Positions 1 through 6,060 of a DNA stretch of 10,670 nt are shown in pieces. The translations under genes and the position numbers were made by a program. The notes under the pieces are model-generated. The model was not told where the DNA came from. It was given only the letters and a program-made list of their open reading frames with translations, and searched no databases. Position 1 is the stretch's first letter, and each line of letters opens with the position of its first letter. The DNA is from Bacteroidales bacterium (lineage in GTDB: Bacteria > Bacteroidota > Bacteroidia > Bacteroidales > UBA10428), in assembly GCA_016926235.1 (NCBI GenBank), contig JAFGOZ010000566.1:1-10670 (forward strand), read 5' to 3'.

Positions 1-84
1 GTTAAGCCTTAACTGTACTGTAAAAACCTATCAGCCAATTTAGTAAAAATTTGGATATCCGGGTTGTTTGCTTTTCAATTTTTA
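1..84. repeat. Truncated copy of dispersed repeat R1
   Basis: From about position 18 this stretch aligns with 3536-3606. Both share the motifs GTAAAAA, ACCTATCA/ACTATCA, CCAATTTA and TAAAAATTTGGATATC, followed by a similar GGTTG and a T-rich tail. The 3279-3606 copy carries this part joined to the longer part seen again at 7206-7466, so the element here is probably cut by the left edge of the window. Its function is unknown. Confidence 0.6.
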
Positions 85-319
85 TGGGTATCGCACTGAA
101 ATTGTGTTGCTGGTAAATAGACAGCGTATAAATGGCATAGCTAAGGCAGGAATGAAGTATGATCCAAAGGAATGGAATTGCAGTGATCTTTTTATAGATG
201 GTCATTGCAATCCATTTTCCGAAAGGTATGAATATATGGTTAATGCATCAGGTTTTATCATTAGGGCCAAAGTAACTTTTGACCCCGGGCAAATTAGAAT
301 GAATATGGTGTTAGAGTAA
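68..319 (+). CDS. Hypothetical small ORF or gene remnant
   Basis: This is an open frame of 83 codons, opening with TTG and ending in TAA. The first in-frame ATG is at 152, which would leave a 56-residue protein. The residue mix looks protein-like: an acidic, aromatic and cysteine-containing stretch around residues 31-55, then a segment ending in DPGQIRMNMVLE. I do not recognise a family. The first part of the frame overlaps the end of repeat copy R1 and there is no clear start or leader. A 3' fragment of a gene broken by the repeat is as likely as a complete small gene. The opposite-strand frame over 2-205 lies mostly in the repeat and was not preferred. Confidence 0.3.
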   Translation: MLFNFYGYRTEIVLLVNRQRINGIAKAGMKYDPKEWNCSDLFIDGHCNPFSERYEYMVNASGFIIRAKVTFDPGQIRMNMVLE

Positions 320-375
320 CTTCATATTAAATCCAGTACTAACTTTCCTTTCCTGTTTCCTTCCTGACTCCCTCC

Positions 376-667
376 CTAAGCGAAGTTTGCAACCATAGCC
401 GCCAATTTAAGCGGTGCTCACGCCTCTACAGGGCTTATATTCAATGAAATGACTTAACATAGGGCGTTGCCCTATGCTATTGCTGATGCCCTTTCAGGGC
501 AGGTATTTATATGGTATTTGAGCCCTGAAAGGGCGTAAGCAACTAGCCCAGGACATCGCCCTGGGTCCTATTTGAGCGATAAAACCCAAGCCCTGAACCG
601 ACGTAAGGAGCTCACCGAAGGCAAAAGGCGTAAGCAATTGATCAAAGGCTTAAGTTGACGGCTATGG
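376..667. repeat. Mosaic palindromic (MITE-like) intergenic element
   Basis: This gene-free stretch is built from nested inverted repeats. Positions 393-412 and 648-667 form 20-bp terminal inverted repeats matching at 18 of 20 positions (CCATAGCCGCCAATTTAAGC against the complement of GCTTAAGTTGACGGCTATGG). Inside are a perfect 8-bp stem with a 3-nt loop at 458-476, the 13-mer GCCCTTTCAGGGC at 488-500 with its exact reverse complement at 522-534, and a 6-bp CCCAGG/CCTGGG stem at 547-565. The left flank, CTAAGCGAAGTTTGCAAC at 376-393, is identical to 5818-5835. There is no reading frame of note. It resembles a non-autonomous mobile or REP-like element, and no transposase is present to assign it to. 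Confidence 0.65.
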
Positions 668-678
668 TCAAAGACTTT

Positions 679-794
679 GCCAAACTGGGGGGGGATACGG
701 AGCGATTCACTATCAAGCCACACGGCACTTGATGCGAGCCACAACCTTTGAATAATCTATTAAACCCCAGTTTTATATATTGGGCAACGTTAGC
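679..794 (-). repeat. attC-like imperfect palindrome after the TIR/IMPase gene
   Basis: On the plus strand it runs from GCCAAAC (679-685) to GTTAGC (789-794). A 9-bp perfect stem AAACTGGGG (682-690) with CCCCAGTTT (765-773) closes a large apical region. On the minus strand this reads AGCTAAC ... GTTTGGC, loosely like the R''/R' core pair of an integron attC site, though the cores are not canonical RYYYAAC/GTTRRRY. The TAA stop of the upstream gene lies inside the GCTAAC core, the tight packing typical of gene cassettes. No integrase is visible. Confidence 0.4.
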
Positions 795-2076
795 TATTAT
801 ATCTTATAAAATCAATTTTTAATTCTTTTCTTATTAATTTTCTGAATTTTTCTCCAATATCATTGTTGGCTGCTGCAATTATTCCCCTTGAATATAAATC
901 CCAATAATTATCTTTTTCCATTGATGTCGAAACATATCCACCGGCTCCTTTCAAAATAACGAAACCGGGAACAATATCCCAAATGTTAGTACAAAAATTG
1001 TAGAATATATCAAATTGTCCTAAAGATAATGAAGCTAATGCCATTTGTCCACTACCCAACATTCTAATGGCTCTACAATTTTCAGCTAAAGAATCCAAAA
1101 TTTCTATTGTAATATTCCTATTATTTCTATCGCTTGATAAATGTGTCATTAAAATACAATCTTTCAAATCAGTTATTGTATTTTCAAGTTTCAGTTTTCT
1201 TTTAACACCTGATTTCAGATCCAAACAATATGACTCAGCGCCATCAAGTCCACAATATAATTCTTGTGTAGTTGGGTTGTATAAAACCCCAAGTATAGGG
1301 CTACCATTTCTTATTAGTCCAATTGAAACACAAAAAAATGGAAAATTATAAGCAAAGTTCAATGTCCCATCAAGTGGATCAATAATCCAAACAAACTCGT
1401 TCTCATTTATAATTTTAGCGACATCATCCTTTGATTCTTCAGATATTATTCCATCTTTTTTTGTTGTGAAATCATCTTTTATTGCTCTCCTAATTATTTC
1501 ATTTGCTTCAATATCAGCATCAGTTGGGAAATTTTTAACATTAGCATTTCGCACACTATTTTTGTAAAGAGTATGATTAAAGTATCCTAGTATCTTGCTT
1601 CCTAATATTTGCGCCTGAGTTTTAGCAAAGTCATATCTTTTTTCAACTTCAGTATCTATAAGATTGACCTTTAACTCATAGTACTCTATATGTTCTTTTA
1701 TAGAATCTTTTATCCTTTCTATTGAAAATTCATCATTCTTCAATAATTTTTCCCTAGAAAAGGCAATTTGGTTAAACTCTTTGTAAATATCTTGAATTTC
1801 GATATTATCCTCTCTAAAAATGATTACAGGTTTATTTAGTGCAAGAGCAGTTGCAAGTTCAAATTTTACATATTCCGAAGGAGTATGTGGTTCTTTCTCC
1901 GTCAAGATAGTAATGACCAATTCCAGTTCAGCAATTTTTTGGGTTATTCCTTCTCTGATTTTAGGGATATACTTAGCCTGATATATCTCAATATTAAGAC
2001 TTACAATTATCTCTTTGAATCTGTCAACTAATATTTCATCAATTGAATCAAAATTAGAACTTAAAAATGCTTTCAT
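790..2076 (-). CDS. TIR-like domain fused to inositol-monophosphatase-family domain
   Basis: The protein has 428 residues. Residues 1-110 form a TIR-like Rossmannoid domain: it opens MKAFLSSNFD, has a strand LVITILTE (53-60), then SEYVKFEL (67-74), where E73 sits at the place of the TIR catalytic glutamate, followed by ALALNKPVIIF. Residues 145-428 match the inositol monophosphatase/SuhB/CysQ family: ISEES (211-215, metal ligand E213), the metal motif DPLDGT (233-238, with D233 and D236) and the second motif WDIVPG (366-371, D367) followed by GAGG. All expected metal ligands are present, so the phosphatase is probably active on a small phosphate ester. Usual family members are about 260-270 residues and lack the N-terminal domain. 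The leader is AT-rich with no Shine-Dalgarno motif. The true substrate is unknown. Inference: the TIR-like part makes or binds a nucleotide product related to the phosphatase substrate. Confidence 0.85.
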   Translation of the reverse strand: MKAFLSSNFDSIDEILVDRFKEIIVSLNIEIYQAKYIPKIREGITQKIAELELVITILTEKEPHTPSEYVKFELATALALNKPVIIFREDNIEIQDIYKEFNQIAFSREKLLKNDEFSIERIKDSIKEHIEYYELKVNLIDTEVEKRYDFAKTQAQILGSKILGYFNHTLYKNSVRNANVKNFPTDADIEANEIIRRAIKDDFTTKKDGIISEESKDDVAKIINENEFVWIIDPLDGTLNFAYNFPFFCVSIGLIRNGSPILGVLYNPTTQELYCGLDGAESYCLDLKSGVKRKLKLENTITDLKDCILMTHLSSDRNNRNITIEILDSLAENCRAIRMLGSGQMALASLSLGQFDIFYNFCTNIWDIVPGFVILKGAGGYVSTSMEKDNYWDLYSRGIIAAANNDIGEKFRKLIRKELKIDFIRYNS

Positions 2077-2093
2077 GGTTTTATTTTTTTAAT

Positions 2094-2259
2094 GTTGCCA
2101 ACGTTTGATGGTATGGTATCGTGCGGGATTACAAGGCGAAAACTTATCAATTTACACGACCTTTTTTACGAGTTAAAAACCTTTGAAAACAACTGAACAG
2201 AGGACGAAGGACGAGCTCGCCGAAGGCAAACCCTCATGTACTATCCCATGTGTTAGCGG
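2094..2259 (-). repeat. attC-like imperfect palindrome between the two TIR genes
   Basis: It fills almost the whole gap between the two TIR-family genes. On the minus strand it starts CCGCTAAC five bases after the stop of the TIR/NDT gene and ends GTTGGCAAC 17 bases before the start of the TIR/IMPase gene. The arms are imperfectly complementary (ATGGTATGGTA near 2110 against the complement of TACTATCCCAT near 2245). It contains GAGCTCGCCGAAGGCAAA (2214-2231), which with one change recurs at 609-626. Boundary cores and compact placement resemble integron attC sites or related Bacteroidota intergenic repeats. The cores are not canonical and no integrase is in the window. Confidence 0.45.
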
Positions 2260-2263
2260 AAGG

Positions 2264-3241
2264 TTATTTATTTTCATTTAGAAGTGCATATACATTCTTA
2301 ACAATATCCTTTTCCAATTTCTTACATCCTCTGGGGCTATATTCATATAGTAAAGCTCTCCTATGCCTCAAATCAAAAGGAACATCTTCAATATCTTGAG
2401 CAAGCAATAAAACTGGTTTATTTAAGGTATGTGCAATCCCAACCTCATAAAATACATTAGGATTTCTGCCTGTTAAGTCAGCTACGATTATTCTTGCGCG
2501 CTCTATACTTCTTCCAATATCTTCCATAATGATATTTGACCCAAAAACATCATCCCCTCTTTCGCAGATTAGTTTACATTCATTATCTATTGAAGGCTTG
2601 ACAAAATCTTCATAAACAATATTTAAATCATCTTTACCAAAAGGCATTACAATAAAACAAAGTTTTTTATCTATTAAAATTTTAGTCTGATTGTCCTGAG
2701 GTTGAGATTTAAAGGCATCAACTGCCTTCTTCAGCATTGAACTTATTTCAGCTATTTGATTATTATCTAATTTTTCAATGGTTAATCCAACAATTTGCTC
2801 ATCTTTATCATAATCTTCTTTTAATAGTAACTTTTCTTTTTCAATTAGATATAAATCTTTTATCAATTTTTCAAGTGAAGGCTTATATTTTTCTGAGGAG
2901 CTGAAATCTATGTATAGCTTTGATTTTAATGGTATTGGAATGTCGCATTGTTTGTATAAGACGGGAATTATCTTTACTTTGTTAGAATTCAATTCCTCAT
3001 ACATTCCAAAATTATATTCTTGTTTTGTCCATTCAGATGAAAAATAAGCAGGAGACATAATTATCAATATATATTTGGAATCTCTCATTGCCTGATTCAT
3101 TGAATCAGCAAAAGATTCTCCAGGTATCATATTCCATTCATCCAACCAAATGGTTAAACCATTTTTAATTAAATCATTTGCTAGTTTTCGTACAAACTCT
3201 TTATCTTTTGATGAATGACTAATGTATAAATCATATTTCAT
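2264..3241 (-). CDS. TIR domain protein with C-terminal nucleoside 2-deoxyribosyltransferase-like domain
   Basis: The protein has 325 residues. Residues 1-135 are a classical TIR domain: YDLYISHSSKDKEFV at the start, IWLDEWNMIPGES (31-43), and SSEWTKQEY (68-76), where W71 and E75 fit the WxxxE motif carrying the NADase glutamate. Residues 136-190 are a charged, probably helical linker. Residues 194-325 form a nucleoside 2-deoxyribosyltransferase-like domain: CFIVMPFG (195-202), IIVADLTGRNPNVFYEVGIA (251-270, with E266 the likely catalytic or binding glutamate) and VPFDLRHRR. Bacterial TIR domains often cleave NAD+ or make cyclic ADP-ribose variants. The C-terminal fold binds or cleaves nucleoside glycosidic bonds. 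It is cytoplasmic, with no signal peptide or membrane segment. It lies directly upstream of the TIR-like/IMPase gene on the same strand. A defence role is inferred, not shown. Confidence 0.85.
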   Translation of the reverse strand: MKYDLYISHSSKDKEFVRKLANDLIKNGLTIWLDEWNMIPGESFADSMNQAMRDSKYILIIMSPAYFSSEWTKQEYNFGMYEELNSNKVKIIPVLYKQCDIPIPLKSKLYIDFSSSEKYKPSLEKLIKDLYLIEKEKLLLKEDYDKDEQIVGLTIEKLDNNQIAEISSMLKKAVDAFKSQPQDNQTKILIDKKLCFIVMPFGKDDLNIVYEDFVKPSIDNECKLICERGDDVFGSNIIMEDIGRSIERARIIVADLTGRNPNVFYEVGIAHTLNKPVLLLAQDIEDVPFDLRHRRALLYEYSPRGCKKLEKDIVKNVYALLNENK

Positions 3242-3278
3242 GGCTTAATTTTTTAGGTTCTGCCTTTGTAACTTACTA

Positions 3279-3606
3279 CTAACTATTTAGTATAGTTACC
3301 TAAGGTAAGTTTATTCCCCCAATAGCCTTAATTCACATTAAATCAATATCCCCGTCAGCGTTCTCCAGCGAACGGAACTTTCCCAGTAATTTCTTTTTGT
3401 CTTTTTTCATTGCTTTATCTTCAATCAGCTTTCAGTTCCAGCTGCCATACCCATCTTTTTCCCGGAACAATGCTAAACCACTTTGGCAGCTAGAATTTTC
3501 CTTCACCTGAAAAACCCGAACGCTGTTAACCGCAATGTAAAAAACTATCAACCCAATTTAATAAAAATTTGGATATCAAGGTTGGATACTTTACAATTTT
3601 ATTACA
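3279..3606 (-). repeat. Dispersed repeat R1 with fossil reading frame (fullest copy)
   Basis: Positions 3279-3536 match 7206-7466; by eye I count about 16 differences over some 190 well-aligned bases. Positions 3536-3606 match 18-84. The minus strand reads through the repeat from about 3557 to a TGA at 3333-3335. That frame includes FREKDGYGSWN, then an in-frame TGA (3432-3434), then KLIEDKAMKKDKKKLLGKFR and ENADGDIDL. The same TGA is present in the other copy. Near the inner edge are the short stems TACTAA/TTAGTA and TTACC/GGTAA. The protein family is not recognised. It looks like a dead gene tail spread as a repeat, and the copies at 3279 and 7206 each end 37-73 bp before a minus-strand gene start. 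Confidence 0.6.
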
Positions 3607-3824
3607 ATAACATTTGAAAAAACAGATAATTATTAATTGGTTTTTACAATTAATTCAATTGAGCTGGATTAGAAGCATTCCAATTGAATTCTTTATATAT
3701 TGCTAATATGCAAATTAGCACAATGTCACCGGCTCCAAGATGTAATCAGTTCGAGAAGAATCTCCATCTTAATATCTAATAATTAAGTGCTTATAACAAC
3801 ATTTTATCTTCGACAATCCTTGAC
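3607..3824. other. AT-rich intergenic stretch with two perfect hairpins
   Basis: I see no gene here. AATTCAATTG (3652-3661) pairs perfectly with CAATTGAATT (3681-3690) across 19 bases. Just downstream TGCTAAT (3701-3707) pairs with ATTAGCA (3714-3720) across 6 bases. Neither has a T-tract, so they do not look like intrinsic terminators. They could be operators or a structured leader for the gene at 3876, or remnants of an inserted element. Confidence 0.45.
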
Positions 3825-3850
3825 TTTGCTCCTTTTATTTTGTAAATTTA
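3825..3850 (+). promoter_or_regulatory. Possible Bacteroidota-type promoter
   Basis: TTTG at 3825-3828 and TAAATTTA at 3843-3850 resemble the Bacteroidota -33 TTTG and -7 TAnnTTTG elements. The spacing is shorter than usual and the last G of the -7 element is replaced by A. It ends 25 bases before the ATG at 3876. Confidence 0.25.
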
Positions 3851-3875
3851 GTATACCATTTAAACACATAAAGAT

Positions 3876-4427
3876 ATGACAATCAATGACATACAAACCG
3901 GTGATACTTTCCTTGTAAAGAGGAAAGCATTTCTTTCTAAAATGATTTGTAAAGTAATGAAGCGTTGGGGCAAAAAGAACGGTAAGGATACAAGTAGGAT
4001 TTATTCACATGCCGCACGCTTTATTTGGTGTTTTGGGGATCTATACCTATATGGGTCAGTCGAAAATGGATATAACCCTATTTCATTTAAAAAACACTAT
4101 GATTTTAATAATGATGACTTTGCTATTATGCGTCGTAACACCCCATTGACTGAAGCTGAAAAGGACCAAACAGCCAGGTATTGTTTGCATCTTGATACAG
4201 TTTCATTGTCATATCAATATTGGAACTTCATCCAATGGCTTCTAAAGGTTTATCTAAAAATCAATTTATTTAAAAAGGATTCAGAAAAATTTACTTATTG
4301 CTATGAAGCTGAGCGATTAGCTCGAAAAAATCTGAATCCGGACAATTATGCGAACGTATATATTACTGATATTTATGAATTACTGTACGATCCGAATTAT
4401 CATACAGAGTATTTCAGCAAACCATGA
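3876..4427 (+). CDS. Permuted NlpC/P60-like (YiiX-type) cysteine hydrolase-like protein
   Basis: The protein has 183 residues. The order of motifs fits the permuted papain-like NlpC/P60 superfamily seen in YiiX-type proteins: an early GDTFLV strand (9-14), YSHAARFI (43-50) with the candidate catalytic H45, then a strand LYLYGSVENGYNPISF, then FAIMRRNTPLTEAE typical of the region before the helical part, and finally FTYCYEAERLAR (139-150) with candidate nucleophile C142. Family members cleave amide or thioester bonds in peptidoglycan fragments or lipids, but the substrate here cannot be named. There is no signal peptide or lipobox. The start is the first ATG, with an AT-rich leader and a possible promoter at 3825-3850. 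It stands alone on the plus strand, and the inverted repeat at 4427-4697 begins exactly at its stop codon. The family call is from motif order only. Confidence 0.55.
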   Translation: MTINDIQTGDTFLVKRKAFLSKMICKVMKRWGKKNGKDTSRIYSHAARFIWCFGDLYLYGSVENGYNPISFKKHYDFNNDDFAIMRRNTPLTEAEKDQTARYCLHLDTVSLSYQYWNFIQWLLKVYLKINLFKKDSEKFTYCYEAERLARKNLNPDNYANVYITDIYELLYDPNYHTEYFSKP

Positions 4428-4697
4428 ATAATTGAAGTTTTCGCTACTATTTGTCATGAGTCCCTTTCAAGTACCTGGTAATTTCCATAATGGCATTGAT
4501 AGCACCTTTATCATCTTTCTCTGAAAAATATGAACTGATTTCTGAGAAAATATTGCTACTTTTATTATTAGGCATCGAGATCAGTTATTGTTATTCGTTG
4601 CTTTATATACTCTGATGTTCAGATTTATCTGAAATATCCTGATCCTTTTTTATCTACTTTTATTAACTTTTATTTTACTTGCGAAACTTCAATTATT
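4427..4697. repeat. Inverted-repeat unit between the NlpC/P60-like and FemAB-like genes
   Basis: AATAATTGAAGTTTTCGC (4427-4444) and GCGAAACTTCAATTATT (4681-4697) are inverted copies matching over 17 bases with one single-base gap. They bracket a 271-bp unit that starts at the stop codon of the upstream gene and ends 12 bases before the next start. The unit holds a small minus-strand ORF (4447-4575). It may be a MITE-like insertion or a pair of matched regulatory sites. Confidence 0.5.
4447..4575 (-). CDS. Possible small protein of 42 residues
   Basis: This is an ATG-to-TAG frame of 42 codons that starts MPNNKSSNIFSEISSYF and continues with a probably amphipathic helix EKDDKGAINAIMEITRYLKG. 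The composition (charged, helical, no low-complexity run) looks more like a real small protein than chance, but the length alone is weak evidence. It lies wholly inside the inverted repeat 4427-4697, antisense to its neighbours. No Shine-Dalgarno motif is present, which is usual for this group, and no clear promoter is seen. I do not recognise a family. Confidence 0.3.
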   Translation of the reverse strand: MPNNKSSNIFSEISSYFSEKDDKGAINAIMEITRYLKGTHDK

Positions 4698-4709
4698 TAC
4701 AAATCAAAA

Positions 4710-5771
4710 ATGGAATCTGCAATAACAATTAAGGAAAATAAAAGACCGGATATTTGGCGTCAGGATCTGTGTAATTATAAGTATAGTTTGTTTATGCTTC
4801 CCGAATGGATTGAAGCAATTAACAATGAATATTTCGAACCGTTGTATATCGATTTTTATATCAATAATGAAATAGTTGGAAAAATTGGTGGCTTATTTCG
4901 TAATTCAAAATCACTTTTTCAGAGAAAACTCTTCTTTTATTCAACCCCGGCAGTAAAAATTGAATTGTCTGATAATAATATTACTAAATTTTGCATTAAA
5001 AGTTTAATTAAATATGCCAAATCGAAAAAAATAAATCGATTGGTTATATGTTCCTATGATTTATCAATCCCTTTTGAAAAAGGAGAAATATGTGGATATG
5101 GAAAATGTAAAAGAGTAGAATTCATTGTTAATCTAGATCTTAATAAAGAAGAGATACAAAAGAATATTTCCCGCAATATTAAAAGACATATTTAAAAAGC
5201 TGAAAGTGAAGGTTGTAATTTTTTAATATCTGATTCTGAGGAATATCTGAATAGGTTATTTGATTTATTGAAAGAAACAAAAAAAAGGAGATTATTAAAG
5301 GGATACACGAATTATAATCCATTTTATTTTCCATATTTTAATGAAGATTCCTTACGGAAGCTTTTAAAAGCGAAAGTTGTTAAATTGTACGTTGTAAAAA
5401 AAGATGATATTGTATGGGCTGTGCAGGTGGTATATGAATATGATCATAAATCATATGGTTTATTTGTAGGCATTAATCAAGAAGGATATAATTATGGTAT
5501 TCCTTCATTTATTGATTTAGGTATAATAAATGATTTAAAAAATAATGGCTTTCATTATTTTAATATGGGAGGTGTTCCAACTGATAAAACTCACCTTGGT
5601 ATTGCATCTTTTAAAAAAATGTTTGGAGCAAGAGAATGTTCAAGCTCATATGGATCAACCAACTTTCTATTGTTTCCATATACAATCTTAAATCCTTTAG
5701 TGACGCTCCTAAGGAGATTTTCTGGTAGTGCAGCATTGATTTTCGTAAAAAGAAACTTAGGATTAGAATAG
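4710..5771 (+). pseudogene. FemAB/GNAT-like acyltransferase interrupted by one in-frame stop
   Basis: Two open stretches of 161 and about 191 codons lie in the same frame, separated only by a TAA at 5193-5195. Read through, the protein would be 353 residues, normal for the FemAB/BioF2-like (Acetyltransf_6) group. The stop falls inside the family motif for the end of the first GNAT subdomain: NISRNIKRHI-stop-KAESEGCNF, where members have RNIRKAEKEG. One change, AAA to TAA, at a Lys/Arg position explains it. The second half has the usual VVKKDDIVWAVQVVYEYD strand pair, GIPSFIDLGIINDLKNNG and FNMGGVPTDK...FKKMFG. Relatives transfer aminoacyl groups to peptidoglycan or act in surface polysaccharide assembly. 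No other frame damage is visible, so the inactivation is recent or the stop is a sequencing error or read through. The start ATG follows an AT-rich leader. Confidence 0.8.
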
Positions 5772-5810
5772 TTGATCCTTATTAACCCTCTGACGGCTAC
5801 AGTAATATTT

Positions 5811-6034
5811 CCCCTCGCTAAGCGAAGTTTGCAACTTCGCTTCATAGAATTAATCTTCAACTACCTTTTTAAACCGTTATACAAGGCAAATAAATATCTA
5901 TTTGTATGTTGTTTTGCATCAGCATGAAAACGATTTAATAATTGCATATTAAATGAATTAAAATAGCATAATTCACAGGTAGTTGAAAACTACAAATTAA
6001 ATAAGGCGAAGTCGAAGACTTCGCCTAGCGGGGG
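5811..6034. repeat. MITE-like palindromic element with hairpin ends
   Basis: The outer ends CCCCTCGCTA (5811-5820) and TAGCGGGGG (6026-6034) are inverted. Each is joined to its own perfect 10-bp hairpin: AAGCGAAGTT/AACTTCGCTT (5820-5842) and AGGCGAAGTC/GACTTCGCCT (6004-6026), both with 3-nt loops. A second nested pair, TTCAACTACCT (5856-5866) and AGGTAGTTGAA (5977-5987), lies inside. The left end shares 18 bases with 376-393. No reading frame of note lies within. The right hairpin is followed by a T-rich run (6040-6053) and might also end transcription of the FemAB-like gene. Confidence 0.65.
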
Positions 6035-6060
6035 AGTACCCTTTTTCTTTTTTCTCAGGC

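Noticed and set aside
2..205. Minus-strand frame of 67 codons
   Set aside because: It overlaps repeat copy R1 and the opposite-strand frame, and the other copy of the repeat does not keep this frame beyond about ten codons.
1067..1351. Plus-strand frame of 94 codons
   Set aside because: It lies antisense within the IMPase-family domain, whose motifs are intact on the other strand.
679..3241. Confirmed integron
   Set aside because: No integrase gene lies in the window and the core sites are not canonical, so only attC-like is claimed.
3432..3434. TGA recoding (selenocysteine or Trp) in the fossil frame
   Set aside because: TGA clearly ends the genes at 4427 and 9194, no SECIS-like evidence is visible, and the second copy lacks an intact start.
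4710..5771. Two separate adjacent genes (4710-5195 and 5268-5771)
   Set aside because: Both parts share one frame, and the codons around the stop continue the conserved FemAB motif, so one interrupted gene is the better reading.
5591..5860. Minus-strand frame of 89 codons
   Set aside because: It is antisense to the end of the FemAB-like gene and runs into the hairpin of the 5811-6034 element.
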